NCBI GenBank assembly: GCA_029721435.1
Contig: CM056580.1
Location: 76,037,367-76,101,366, forward strand
Length of the DNA: 64,000 nt
Direction: 5' to 3'
Source: Gymnothorax reevesii
Lineage: Eukaryota; Chordata; Actinopteri; Anguilliformes; Muraenidae
Within the stretch, counting starts at the first letter, position 1. Every line of letters begins with the position of its first letter. Position numbers and translations under genes: made by a program. The notes below the pieces were generated by a model. It was given only the letters and a program-made list of their open reading frames with translations, was not told the origin of the DNA and did not search any database. Below are positions 13,201-28,200 of this stretch, in pieces.

Positions 13201-16200
13201 GAAACGTGGACAGCTCCACAAAGGTCTGTGGAAAGATTAGAACAGGGAAAGTAAATGAGAGAGTCAGGGCATTCGGTATCAGCTTCACTCTCTCAGGCCT
13301 TGTTCTAATCCTAATGACACAGGGCTCTTTTCTTAGTCAGAGGGAATGGAGGGGGCTCATGACACGGACCATTCCTTGGGAAACCAATCCGCCTACCTTA
13401 AGCCCTCTATTCATAAAGGAAAGTCCAAATTTCATTTCATCAGATGGTGGCTTTATGCTACCAACAGGAGAGCCATTCCTCACTATACATTTGCTTCCTC
13501 ATGTTCATAGGTCAAAGTCTCCATGCTTCAGAACATGAGTGTTGTCATTTTACTGGTCTGACAATACATGGTCCAGAATTTCCCTCTCCTATGGAATTTT
13601 GGTCCAATTATGTCCTCAGTAACAAAAGAGAACTGGAAATCAGATACATGCAGTAGTTTTTTGTATCTCTTTGACACATTGACCAGGGAATTGATGTCCC
13701 ATGTTCTTCGCAGCAGTGAAAGGGTCGACGCGAGTCTGCAATCCTGCTCTGGACTTATGAATTTCCCGGGTCAGGTTTGGTGTGAAAGTGATTTATTCAT
13801 ACCAGCTTTCATCCAAGGCACATTGATACGATTAGAGGCCCTTACTTAAAAGAATGATATTTGCACTTTGACATTTTGCATTCCTTTTGCATTCCTTGAC
13901 AAATTTGAATGGATTATGCCCCATTTACTGAATGAAAACACAACATGATTTTGCTGGAAATAACTAATTACTGACTATTAAAAAAATACATTTTAGGAAT
14001 CACTTCAAAAGGTATAAACCTTCTTAGACTGCTATAGCGCCCATAATTAGCCTATCCAGTGTCAACCAAAAGTTCTTATCATCATCACAATTAATTAATT
14101 TCAGTAATCAAGATGAGATGTGCAAAATTAGTTCCAGTAGTTTGATAACACAATGTCTATGGGCCGAATTCAAAGATTACAGGAATTGCAACTAAAAATA
14201 TTTGAGCACGATGTCGGATGCTTGCATCAATCTTTCACATTAATGACCACAGTGCAGTCAAAAACTATTTGCCCCCTTCGTGATTTCTTCTATTTTTTAC
14301 ATATTTGGTTCAATTAAATGTTTCAGACCATCATGCTGATTTTAATATTACACAAAACTAATCCGAGCAAACAAAAACAGTTTTTAAATTCTGATTCATT
14401 TATTGAAGGAAAAAAAGCTATCTGACTCTACCTAGGCCCTATGAGAAAAAGTCATTGCCCCAACCAATTAAACAAACTTAATTACCAATTAAACAAATTT
14501 AATTCATCATTAGATTTAATCTTGTCAGACATAACCAGGTCTGATTGCTGCCAGCTCTGTTGAATCTAAACATCACTTTACCTGCCTTACAATCTGACAT
14601 GGGCAAAAAGCTGCACAAGAAACCACAATCTCAAGAAATTCAAGATCCGTGGAGAAACAAAGTTATTGACATCTGCCTTTCTGGAAATAGTTACAAAGTC
14701 ATTTCTAAGGCTCTGGGATTCCACCAAACCACAGTCAAATGGAGAAAACTTGGAATAGGGGTGAACTTTACCCGAACTACCAAATTCTTTGAGAATTGCA
14801 TTGAAAAATCATCCAGGAGGTCACAAAAGAACTGCAGGCCTCACTTGCCTCAGGTAAAGTCAGTGTTTATGATTCCACAATCAAAAATAGACTGGACAAA
14901 TATGGCATCCACGAGAGAGCTATGAGTCAATAATCACTGCTTACTAAAATGAACAGAAAAGTTCATCTCAAATTTGCCAAAAAACATCTTGATTAGCCCC
15001 AAGAATTTTGAAATAATATTCTAAGGACTGCTGAGTCAACAGCAGAGCTTTTAAGAAAAACACATCACAATTATAAGCCAAAACACATTTTTGTTTATTG
15101 TAGTTCCCCCAGAGCGAAGTTTGTTTTGATACAACAGAGCATTGCTAAGATATAAAATGACATTCTGTCTGGCAACTTCACCACTAATTTCAAATGGCTG
15201 TGACTGGTGAACACTTACAAAAATCAAAACAAGACATAAGTTCCTTTCTGAGGCTTGATCTGAAAACCATTCTGATAAAAATTGGACAAAATTTGTGGCT
15301 CATGAAGCATTTCTACTTTTTTCACAAATTCCAATTTGGAAGAAAATCCCAAGATAAATTCCATATGGTGGGTCCATGGAATCCTCAACAGTACCTCAAT
15401 TTTTGAAAATTGGCCATACAATTCCAAAACTGCATGCATCAACACATCTCCCAATTTGACCCACTGGCGGTGCTACAGCGCTGAAGGAGGTGACACAAAA
15501 CTTAGGGGACCGTCCCAAATTTGCGTGCCAAATTTCAAGACTTTTTACCGTTCCCTTCTAGGGACTGCAACGGACATCTTAGTCCGGAGAAGATGCTGAA
15601 TAACAAAAGGGAGAGATACTGTGGGTGCCTTTGCAGCAGAGGCCTCAATTTAAGCCAAAGCATGAAATTCCATACAGCAAAATTTGTTTCTGACACATAC
15701 TAACATTTATAGTTTTTTGGAGTGAATAAATCATCATTTGAGCCCCTTACAGAGTCACTTATTTCAAACATCTATATTTATACTCATCCATTGCTGTAAC
15801 TATTTTTAGCAAGGATCTGTATGATTCACATCGATCCCCGTTTTAGATAAAAAAAAGGAGGAGTGACTCTACAAGTTTACTTCTGTACACACCACAGCTG
15901 ATCAAACTCAAACCTAAAATTCATTAAATTGTATTTATAACATGCTAGAATCCCAAGATCATCTTGCAGTGGAAATGATTCAAACCCAAGTTTCATACGT
16001 AGTGTGTATTCTAAGCCTCCTCCAAGAAAGGGGTATAAGCTCGATAATACTACTGTAACCAGTGGACCGCAAAGCAACCAATTCCTTCCCATGACCCGCT
16101 GAACTCTTCCTAATACCCACACCCCCCACCCCCCACCTCCTGTGTCGGACGGGGAGATAAAAGCAGAATCCCATGGGAACAGCAGATTTTTTTTTCATTT

Positions 16201-19200
16201 ATATCAAAACATCAATCTAGCAGTTTTTCATTTTCAATTGATTCAGCAGCTCACTTTTTGTTTCCACTGATGTGCAGTTTCATCAATTTCATAAATATTC
16301 ATAGATTGAACCTTTTGTTAAGCTTGATCGACCTCACTGTTGAAGCATTACAAACATAATGTTTCAATTTTGTTCAATGTCTTGGGACCACAAGCCTTTC
16401 AAAAGAGAAGTCCAAATTATTTCCATCCTTAGACGTGAGAAATGAACCAGACACCTTTACACTGGCAATACAACAACTGGTTTAATATGCCCTGTGCCAT
16501 TGTTCGGCAGAGTGGCGCATGGGAGGGGCTAAAGGGCCCAAGATTATTGGAAATTCAAAAACAGCTCAGCTCACCCTAGCCTTTAACAAAATCCAGTTTC
16601 AAACAAGCACTTTCCCTTGATTGCATAACTTCACACATGCTAATTAAATCAGCAAAAAACTGCCAAGTTTTGCAAGTACTATCTGAGCACATGGCAAAGA
16701 TTATCGCCATTAGCCTTCTCCATGATTCCCAATGTAAAATCGGCTTACCGCTAAACAGAATTGAAATGTGTAGTTTATATACTGTATATAAAATGAATGT
16801 GTCATATTATCTTCCGCCAATCTCCACAGTCCCATGATCTTGTTGAAACTTTAAGAATTGTCAAAGATCCCATACAATGCATGGTACTTTTTGCCAGTTC
16901 ATTCCATCGGTCTGTTGCATCTAAAAGCCCAGAGCAGACTGACTTTGAAGACCTCCCAGTTTGGCCATTACAGCCTCTCTTTCCGTTTCAAAGTTGGAAT
17001 AACGTGGTTTGCATTTCCAGCTGTTTTCTTCCTTCACAGACTTGCTCTTGTATAGCTCTCTCCTATCAGCTCTGCACTGCTCCCCCCAAAAGCCTTGCAC
17101 AACCTCGATGTAAGTGTTTATTGACCCCAGGTGCAAGGCATAGACAGCTAGCCAGCCAATCAGAGCAGACCTTAGTATCAGACAGGGAACGCGAACTCAA
17201 AATGGCCTGTTCTTCAGAAAGTAGAGAACAACAGGCAGCAAACGGCAGAGAAATTATGAATGTAACAATGCTGTGAGCTCTCCTCACTGCTAGTGAATTT
17301 TGAGCATAATCCCAACACAGAGCAAAGGAGTACACCGTGCCTAACCAGTCAATAAATCTAGCCAATGTAGTGATGGTTTTGCTTATGATGCCAAATTATT
17401 ATATTAATTTATCACCAGTGGTAGAGAAAATGATCATAAGGCTTGCATTATAATCTCTAAGCATTGCTCGGCACAATATTCGGTACCTTGCTCAGCAGAG
17501 AACAAAACATCTCTTTGTATTACTTTGAAATCAGAGCTCTGACAAATTAATATGCCAGTCACTATTACTACTGATTATTATAGTTTAACTGCTTTGATTT
17601 GTTGCACTCAATTACAGTCTGCGTGTGTCAACTGCAGTTGTCAAGGCTTTAAGTCTAATGTACTGCAGAATGTAAGTACAGCTGGAAAAAAGAAAAAAAG
17701 AGCTGTAATTCTTGGTCCAACTAGCCAGGTGGAATCCATGAGAGGTGTTAACAATAAAATAACCAATAAAATGGGAAGATTTGACAAGATTTTTCTTTTT
17801 TTAAGGCAAAACTAACATTCAGATTCAAACTCTTGGATTTAAGCATGGGTAACCAGAAACAGGACATTTCAGAGTAAGCATGGCATCTTAATAATAGCAG
17901 CTGAGATATATTGTGATGTGCAACATTAAAGTTATTTTTGATCAGAAGCCATATTAATCGATATTAGTCTCCCCGGCCGCATTTCAGCTGATGTAACATG
18001 GCTCAGGCATCTCAAATAAGTAACTGCTTCGCACCGAAAACTCTTTATTAATTATTTAACATAAATGATGTAAAGCTAATTAAAATTCAACCATTTATTA
18101 ATTTTGGCTTACTGATGCTATCCACAGAATGCAGGCACCATTGCAACCTGCAAACCAGAAGGGTAGGGACAATGTGGAAAATGTAAATGAAAACTGCAAG
18201 CAGCAACTTACGTATTTCTGTGAAAATGTATTCAATTAGAAAAATTAACTAAGAGAAAACAAGTAAAGTTTTACCTCTTCAACTTCATTATTTTTTTGAA
18301 AATAGCAGCTATTTTAGAAAGTGATGTCTGTGGCACATTCAAACTACGTTGGGACAGGTACATATTCACCATTGTGTAACATTACACCTATTTTCAATGA
18401 TGCTCAATCGTCATTTTGGAAGTTTCAAAGTTTCAAAACCAGAATTTGCTCCATTTTCTGTCTCGCCCCATATATTTGGACTTTAGTTGGCAAACAGTAC
18501 GGGTTCTCTGTTGTCGCATTTTGCACATTGTAATCCGCCGCACATTTCTAATGGGAGACAGGAATTGGCTGCAGGCAGCACAGTCTAATACATGCACTAG
18601 GACCTCAATGAACCTGACTATTCCACAGAAGGGTTAGCAGGTAAAATGAATCAGGAAGAATTAATGAAAGATAATAATAATTAAAAAAATAAATAAATAA
18701 ATAAAATAATATCGATAATGTTGTGAATCAGTCCAAGGAATGTAGAATCCAAACAAGACGTAAAAAGTGCAAATTAAATTGGAACACTAAAAAAAAAAAC
18801 GGGAATAAAATGGGCCTCGCAGAGAGATAGGCCATTTCATCACACCAGACAGCTCCAGTAAATATTTGGTTAGTCCAAATGCTGTTCTGTACCCTGTTAC
18901 CCTTTCATTCTTGGTTTATAACTGCGCTCTTAAATCAATTCTGACAATGGTTTCTCTGTGCTTCACATGTATTAATGGTATGTGCTTTTTATATTTGTAG
19001 TTGGTTACTGCATGTTTGTTACTGAATTCAGAGCGAGTGCCGAGGACCGAAAATTTCATGTAAACAGTCCAAGCACACGTCCATTTGTGTCATCTGGGTT
19101 TACATATCATGGCATCACTTCCACTTATGACTGCCATTAAGCTTGTACACAGCTAGGTTTTCACCTTTGACCCAGACCCCATGACCTGTTTTTCTTCTCA

Positions 19201-22200
19201 CATTACACAATGTGAGACAGAACTTTGGCCAATGCAGACTCCACCGTAAACACAGCAGGGGGTGGGGTGCGTTGGAACCATTAACAAACATTAAGCGCGT
19301 CTGCCAGGATGACCCGTTGCGGCTAAGAAAACAGTCCAGAACAGGGCTGCACTTTTGGTCAGTAGTGAAAAATTTGACATTTACTTTTGACAGAACATAA
19401 AAGTGGCGAGAACAGGCCATTCAGCCCAGCAAGGCTCACGATTTTCCTACCACCAAAGTGTGTCAAACACTTATGAAAGTTAACCTCATCCCTAACGTCC
19501 TTGCTGCAGCCATGCAGTGACCCAGGATGTATATATACACGACCTTGAAACAATCTTTTGACCCTGAGTCTGGTGCGGAAATACACTTATTCTGCTTATG
19601 TTGGGGGCTGAGCAGAGTCTAGCACTGACTGGTAAAGACCACTGACAACAAGCATTCGCTCATTTCCCAGAAAACCCCACCTATTTTAGCTCTGAATATC
19701 AAAATGGCATGAAATCCTTGTGCGTGCGCATCAGAGGAAGACAAGAACAACATTTTTGCAGATACAGACTAAGAATATGATGAAAATGGCGAAGACAGTG
19801 ATACGTAAGTTTTAAGCAGTTTTGAGGAGAATTCCGAAGAAGAAATCACCAAATACAATAAACCATGGCTCTTTGGTGTCCTCATCTTCCAAGGCAAGGC
19901 ATCTTCATCCTGTAACTCGATGTTTTCATTTTTCAAAACTCTTCTCAAAACCGCATGACACAATCAAAAAATTTATACACAATAATTGCCCATGCAAAAA
20001 CAAAGACAGCATTTAGATTCAAATACTAAAGAGACAATGATTAAAGCATTATTGCAATGATGAATATGTGTCAGCTAGCAATGATTATTTTAATACTGCC
20101 TGATTCAGTGCGTAACTTCTCATTTCTTAATCTAGCATGTCGGAAGATGTATCTCATATTAATTGAAAAGATAATACTGTGTAAATTATTGGCCAGCATC
20201 AAGCAAAGAAAACAGCTAAGGAGTTAGCTGAATCATTGGAATTGGGTCAGGAACTGTCCAACAATATTAAAACCTGGAAGGATATGTGGTGAACTGTCAA
20301 TTTTGCGGAAGGTGTGCATTGGGGAAAAAAAAAAAATCATTACTGATCCTGATTGGAGATCACTAAAATACTTGGTGAGGTATAATAAAAATCAACAGTA
20401 GATAGGAACTCATGGCTATGTTTAAATATGAAGGTAAGAGAATTTCCACACGGACGATGTGACAAGGACTATAAAGATTGGGACTAAACAGCTGCGTGGC
20501 CACAAAAAAGCCACTTGCGAGTGAGGCTTATTGAGAAAAACCACTTCAATTTGTGAGGGAACATAATGATTGGACTGTGAAGCAATGGAAAAAGACCATG
20601 TGGTCTGTTGAGTTCAGATTTACCCTATTCCAGATTGATGGGTGAGTCAGAGTTAGAAAGAAACCCAAAGAGTTATGATCTGGGGTTGCTACAACATTAC
20701 TTCTGCAAACAGAGCTTCACATAAATAATCCTGTATAGTTACGTTTATTGTTCACTTTTGTATATCTAAAAGCCTCAATCAAACCTCTCATTTCACCATG
20801 TTTGAAGAAATTACGTTTCTTCCTAATATCCCCGTAACTTTTCTTCAAATTGATTTGGTGGCTCTACTTGGAATCTTTTCCTATAGTGTGGTCTGACAAT
20901 AAGACAACCATTTATCAGGCTTGCTTAATGATTAGTCTTTGCAGAAACATTGCTTGTTAATAAATAAGAGGTTTTAACACAAAAAAGTTGTCTTTGCTTG
21001 GTATGTCAACTTCTTGATGAAAAGATGAAGATTATTTAACAACATTATAATAATTTTTAACAACTCTTGCGGATTAAAGATAGTACATCATAGAAATCAT
21101 GTAGAAAACACATTGAAGCCATTGAAACTTTTCAAAATAAAGCAAAAATAGAATTCAGCTTGGCAAGTCATTACAGAATGTTGCAGATTTTCCAATTACA
21201 TGACCTAGATGCAGTCCTACTGTTGGCCAGCAGTAAATAGATCTTTCTGATACTTCAGGGAAGCAGGAAATGTGAAGTTAGACTTTTGAAACATTGACAG
21301 CTATCCACTGCATGTATCTGCTGATCAAGAGCTCAAACTAGATCTTGTTTACTTTCAAAACATATGCAGATAGACCTTGTTCATTCTCAGCCGAAAACCT
21401 CTCTAGTACTATGGCAATGATTTTCCTCTACATGCCCTTAAACTGAAAAACCCTCAGCCATCCTCAGGACCGAAAGGAAAAAATAAGCTGTGGCTTACAG
21501 CTCTTACACATTCTGACAAAACAAACTACCGCAGCCACTTTTTAGCCGTAAATGAATTATGTACACACATTATGCATGCTTTATTTCCAGGTGACGAAAT
21601 CTCAGCACTGCGATCGTAATGCAAGTACCCCCGGTTAGTAGCTTTCACAATGCATTAAAGATATGCATGATATGGCACGAGATTTCGTGATTTGCCCGTC
21701 CAAAATTGAACTACTGCCAAGTTAAAGGAGGTGAAATATATTTAACTCTGCAACATTCCAACATTTTAAATTAATCTTGTTATGAACCAATGCACTTTGA
21801 AATGGTCTAATCTGTATTTGTTCTCGTGCCAATTCACTATATTTAACTATGATAAATCAAAAGTAAAGTCTTGCTATGGGGAAATTTGGCTATGTATTTT
21901 ATAAAAATGAGTTTTCCAGTGATGGTCACAACAAAAATGACTCAGAGGAAACAATTTCTCATGAGTTCAAACAACAGAAAATACTCTCAAGTTCTTCCAC
22001 CTCACATTCATGCCACAAAGTTAAAGATTCTGTCCCTACTTCCCATGCAAAGCCTGTTGATTGTTGCAATACAAGACAGACCATCATGCTTTTTTTGGTT
22101 TCTTTTTTTGGTGCAGTTATGACGGTTCCCTGAGGAGACCAATTTGACAGTGCACGAAACAACTGGAGTTTTTCTAGTCATTACATATGCATAGAGCCAT

Positions 22201-25200
22201 GCCAATGTGCCAATCCGGTAAATTATTTTATTGTCAATTTCAAATTATGGGTTTTTAACTGTATGGACATTCTCAGCATTAAACAATAATGTCTTGCCTT
22301 TCTTAGCTTATTCTTATCAGCACAAAGACATGAGAAAAGCCAAGTAATGACACAGTGACCATACTGTACAGTTCATCTGCATACATCTTGAGGACAATAT
22401 GTCCCTTAATTATTTAACTATTGACAGAAATTATGACAATGAGGATTAGACTCAAAAGCAAATTTGGTTATCATGGGATTTCATATTAGTTTTTTTCTCA
22501 TTCTGCTGTACAACCCCAGTTCCAGAAAAAGTTAGCCTGTTGTGAAAAATGCAAACAAAATTAAAAAAGGACAGATTTGAAAAGCCTTTTCCCCACTACT
22601 ATTTTAAAAAAAGTAAGAGCCTCATCCACAACAGTGAAAATGGCCAAGCTTGTGCCGGTGTTGCACACTGGCATGTCAGGGATCCTCGATTGTGCTCCAT
22701 TCTGCGAAAATTTTGACCAAAATCTCCAATCTCTTATCCATTTCTTACCATTCGACTCGTATATCACCAGGCAGAAGGTTGACATCCAATAATAGTCCAT
22801 GCTATGCAGTCTCGGAAACCAAGCTCTCCTTGATGATTTGTTTTGTGTTTGTGCATGTGCAACTGATACCACTGGCAATTCTGCAGACCGTAACTTGTTT
22901 AACCCTCCATTAACCACCGTAGCATATCTGCTACATAAAGTGAAAGGGTTAACAGCCTGGACAACCTGCTGGTTTTGTTTCTCATTGCCAAAAAAAAATT
23001 TGAGAATGACTTCCGGTCCGTCAAGTTAAAAATAAAAAAAATAAAAAAATGCTAAATTAAAAAAAAAAAAAATTTCACTATTTTTCCAAATATTGGCCCA
23101 TAATCAACATATTTGCCTCGGGAAATAATTTTCACACAATTGGAAATGGGTTTGGTTAACAGGGGGTTAATACAGTCTATACAGTCAGTTCACATGATGA
23201 GGAGAAGCTCCAGGAAGTGTTCCACACTGGCCAATGGCAGAATTGTGTTGTGCCACTTATAGAAGTATCCAGAAGTTCTTTACTGAGGTGTGTGGTCATG
23301 TGCTCCTTCATCCTTGTCAAAATGAGTAGCTTCCAATAATAAATATTTTGATCAAAGTTTTCTTCCAACTAGAAACCATCTGGAATCAAACCAGCCATGA
23401 TGACAGCAGGGCAACTACCTGAAGCAGGGCTTGATTCGAATATGTATTATTATAATAAATATGATCTTTCTCACCTTTCATGCCCACCTTCAAACCCAAA
23501 GTTTCTTTTGATCCAAGCTAGTGACCTGCAATCTCTTAAAGTTGAATCTAAAATGGTTCCAATGTTACTGTTATAATGCGGACAGCTAGACAGAACTTGT
23601 GATTCCAATACCAGCAACTGGTTTAATCAGCGACGCTTTGTGGCTGAAATTAGAAATCTGTCTAATTTTATTTGTACATCCGTAAGCTGTGTAATTGAGG
23701 GAGAATCTGTATAACTTAAGGGCAATCCGTATCAGTTGACATATATGTAATAAAATCAAATTTAGATTATTATATGTTTTAATGAAAATTTAATTATTGG
23801 ATTATTTAATTTGTGGTTAAAACAAACCATCGGTCAATTGATCCCAATTAAGACAATAAAACTCTGAAAGATCACATATGACTTGTTTAAGTTGATTTAA
23901 CAGAACTTCAATTTCACTGAATTTCTTCTTTCAACCTTTTTTCGGTGGCATCGCTCCAACTGCGGTGCTAAAGACACCTACACTGCCCAGCCCAAAAAAA
24001 AATTTGCACACTCAAATATTTTGAACATTTATTTTCGATCAGAAATGCCATAATTTTTGGCCGAGATCTTATCCTCTCGACATAATGGTTGAACCACTCG
24101 GTGGTCTTTCTTGAGCACATCCCAATAACTTTTAATGTGTTTAAGGTCAGGACTTTGTGGTGGCAAGTTTGTTTGTGAAAATGATTCCTCATACTTGTTT
24201 TTGTCATTCATGGTTTTCTTTGTTAAATACAGGCCAATAACTTGCCCGTTCTGAAATACTGTAACATCTTTCCACCATAAAGGGATGTGTCTTCCGACAT
24301 GATTTTTTAAGAAATGAGTAGCGATGCGCTTCATCTGTCAGGATTAAAATGATTATTGCTGGCTGAAACATTAATAACCGCAATAATGATCCAATTAAAG
24401 AATTTGTTCATTAATTTCCAAACGGTGACTTTTTTTTTGGCAGGGAAGTGTATTTGCACACGGTATAACACCTGCCCTTACATGGCATTACAAAAAATTG
24501 GCCTCGCACCTCCAATTTACGATCAAATGGGATTCATCATTCAGCACACATGGGTAAGAGCAGATTTGACAAGTAAGAACGTTTGGTCCATCTGGAGTTG
24601 GCTCCTCTTATTTTGTCTCCAAACAAAAAAATTAGGAAAGTAAGAGACTTTTAAGAGAATGCTGCTGCATGAGGCCGATTAAGCGTGTGGGCACTGAAGA
24701 CACCAGTCGATCAAGTCAAGCGAGTAGAATTTTCCCCATTCCTCTATTATGCAGGTCTTCAGCTGGGCAATTGTGAGGGGCCATTATTGTCATATATTTA
24801 TCTGCATAATGTGCCAAGAATTCCCAAATGAAGACAGATCAGGACTTCAGGCAAGCCAATCTGGCACCCACGCTCTCTGCTTATGCAGCTATGCACTTGC
24901 AATCCACAAAGAATGGACTTGGCATCCTCTTGCAAGAAAAATACATTGACATCCCTGGAACAGATGACATTTATATAGCAGCATATGTTGCTCCAAAAAA
25001 ATTGCACATCATTTTGCATTCATGGATCCCTTGCAAATCTGCCAAAAAACACAACTCCACTGTGCAACTGTCCATCTTAGGTTTTCCAAAGTATTTTGGG
25101 GCCCATGTTCAATATCCATTAGTCACATGATGTTTCTCAAGGAAATATCATCTGAGGGTCATGCTCATTCAGAAGTGGTTTTCAGCCTCGACCTTTATGC

Positions 25201-28200
25201 ACCCAGATTCAACCTAATTCCTTCCACCTATTAATTAAATTACCTACTGGAGGAGATAAAATGCCAAAATGCCAACCAATCTGTCTTTGGGGAACTTCAT
25301 TATCAAAGTGAAGGATTATAAGCTTATGCATCCCTTGGAAAAATGGTGAGCCTAGACCCATCTTTACTCTTAAGGGATGAGACATTTTTGGAGGCTGCTT
25401 TAATAGCAGGGATCCCAATATCCTTCATGGTCATCTATTATCATTCAGGTTTTCACTCCAATACTAGCAATGATGGCGATAGCGTCGTGATACTGATTAG
25501 TAAACTCAGGTACGTACGCTAAACGAGGAATGCATTAATTTCAGAAAATCAAGAGAGGTAGACTGAAAATGAGGTCATTTCTGTTCCTGAAACCTCGAGG
25601 TAAAGAATGCGACCCACTGCAGGACTCCACTAATGTCCTTGGGTGGAATCATATTTTAAAACAGGCCAATTGCAATTTAAAGCAGTTCACGGTGGTATCT
25701 ATAAATGGCCACTCCATTAGTTGTGAAATTCATCACTGTATTTGGAATCACACATAAAACATGCCATTTCAAATCATGTAATTGTTCCTGTTTAATAATT
25801 CTATTTTCATTGTTTTACAACAAATGAAGACTGAATGGCATGAGAGGGAAAAAATAAATAAATAAATAAACTGCAATGCTTAGATGTACATGACACCATT
25901 TCAACTGTGCATCTCAACCACGACATTTGAAAATAAAAATACAAACTAACAGCATTCAATGAAACAATAATACTAATTAATACTATATTCTCATCCATTT
26001 ACATGCCACTCAAATATGTAAACATTTTTCTTCAACATAAGAACAAAACTGTATTCAAATATTCTCATTTTTAATACATATCGCTCTTGCTATGCAGTAT
26101 CGTGCAATACAGGGAGATTCAGTTCAAAATATGATGAATATTTTCACATGAATGCCTGTGTAATTATAGGTAATACCATGAAATTGAAAAATACATTTCA
26201 TGGCCTCATCAGTCCATTGCTGCATTAGCCAAATACAGTTAGGACCATAAACGTTTAGACAGTGACAATGTTACAGTTCATTCAGCCATTAACCATTGGA
26301 TTTGGAATAAAAAATGGAAAGAGTTCAAAGCAGAGACTATCAACCTCAATTTGAGGGTTTTATTCTTGAAAGTGGGTAAACAGAGTAGGAGTCACTGCAT
26401 TTTTTTAAAAAGTACCCCCTTTTTTCAGGAACAAAAAGTATGGCTACTCAGCTGTCATATGGCCAGGTGTGTTTTATTCCCAGACAATTGAATGTAAAAG
26501 TGAACACATACATTCTGTACAGTTGATTCAAGTATTTCATGTACATTTGGATCTGTTGTTGTGAACTTTCAATTTGAAATCCAAGGAGCTGTCACTGCCA
26601 GTGAAGAAAGCCATTATGATGCTGAAAAATCAAAGCCAACCCATCAGAGCACGTAAAACCATTATGTGTGGCCAACTTTTTGGTTTATTTTTGAAAAGAA
26701 AGAAAGCACTAGTGAGCTCAGAATACAAGAAGTCCCTGAATCTGGAGGATGACAGGGGAAAAAAAACATTCAGAACAGTTTGCCAGATTTAGAAAGAAGC
26801 CTCTCCAGGAGGTAGGTGTAACACAGCCAAAGTCAGCAATGAACAGAAGACCTCCAGAATAAATACTGAGGGTTTATCTTAAATGTTAACCATTGGTTTG
26901 GCTAAAAAACAGGAAAGTTGCCAATTGACTTAAGTTCTGGAACTACAAGCTCAGGACGGATTGTAAAAGATCAACCAAAAAGAAGGGAAGAATAGGAAAA
27001 AGGAAGGAACGGCTTATGATCTGCTCATGATCTGAAAAATACCAGTTGTGAAGAGTGATCATGTGTGGGCATGTATGGCTGCCAACGGAACGGGTATTCT
27101 CGTAATTACTGGTGATATGACCACTGAAAAAAGTCAAAGGATTCTGAATTTTGTTCCCCCCATTATACTATATGCCTTGAATCAACCAACTGCTTCAGAA
27201 CTCATTGGACCATGCTTCTCAGTGCAGATGGACTAAGAAGGAAACTGTCAAAACAACCCAAGATTTTTCTTTTTAGGTAAAAATGTGGAATGTTCTACAA
27301 TGCTCTAGTGAATCATATGACATGAATCTAAGTGAGCATGAATTATTCTTGCTGAAGGCAAAAATGAGGGCAAAGCACCCCAACAACAAAGAACTGAAGA
27401 CAACTGTGGTGAGGGCCCAGCAGAGCAATGCCAGGAAGTAATCCCAGCATCTGGTGATGTCTGTGAGTTGCAGACTTGGCTATTTACGATCAGAGGACGT
27501 TTTGCATAAAGTGGGCAGTTCCTACATTGTTCATACAATATTTCTGATAAAACCATAAAATGGAACCTGAGAGTGTGTACTTTAAAGCACATCTTGATTG
27601 TTTCTTCTGAAATCTAATGTTGTGGTATACCGTGTACAGAGTTTAAAAAAAAAAAAAAACTTTTACTGTCCAAATATTCTTAACGGAAAGACATGACCCC
27701 TTCCCAGTTCCTGTTGTCAGAAAGTAAGATACCAAAAATAACAAGCAAACAAATAAATTAGACAGCTCACCAATAGCAGGGGAGGGGCATGGCAGTCAGT
27801 TAAACTCCGCTGTCTCCTAAGAATTTAAGTACGTGTGAGAGGGGGTTGAGGAAAACTGCCATTTGATTACCTTCATCTAGTCTTTTCCCACCTCCTGTTC
27901 AGCTCAGAACCACGGTCATGCTCCTCTAACGGCTGCTTATTGGCCTCCAGAGCTTGTTTATTTACTGAAGTGTCTGCTAGCATCTGGAAATCTGTAGAAA
28001 GCCCTTAATTTCTCACCATTAAGCTTCCTAGCGCCTCTCATCCTGAGAAAATTCAGCGACGAGCTTCTGTTGAGACACTGTGGTCTTTACTGCTGCTCAG
28101 CTGGGGCCAAACTAAGGCCATGTCTTTCACTTTTCACTAATATTTACATTTGTTCATGTGGCTCACAACCTTCTGTGATGCAAATTACTTTTTTTTGTTT

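Noticed and set aside
13155..13538. 127-codon plus-strand frame
   Set aside because: No recognisable domain, and overlapping frames of similar length occur alongside it. Treated as chance.
16797..17276. 159-codon plus-strand frame
   Set aside because: Longest non-repeat frame outside sfrp1, but no domain, biased composition or splice context is visible. Could be an unrecognised repeat or chance.
22561..22917. 118-codon minus-strand frame
   Set aside because: No family signature. Its far end runs to within a few bases of the TTAA MITE boundary, and overlapping frames are equally long.
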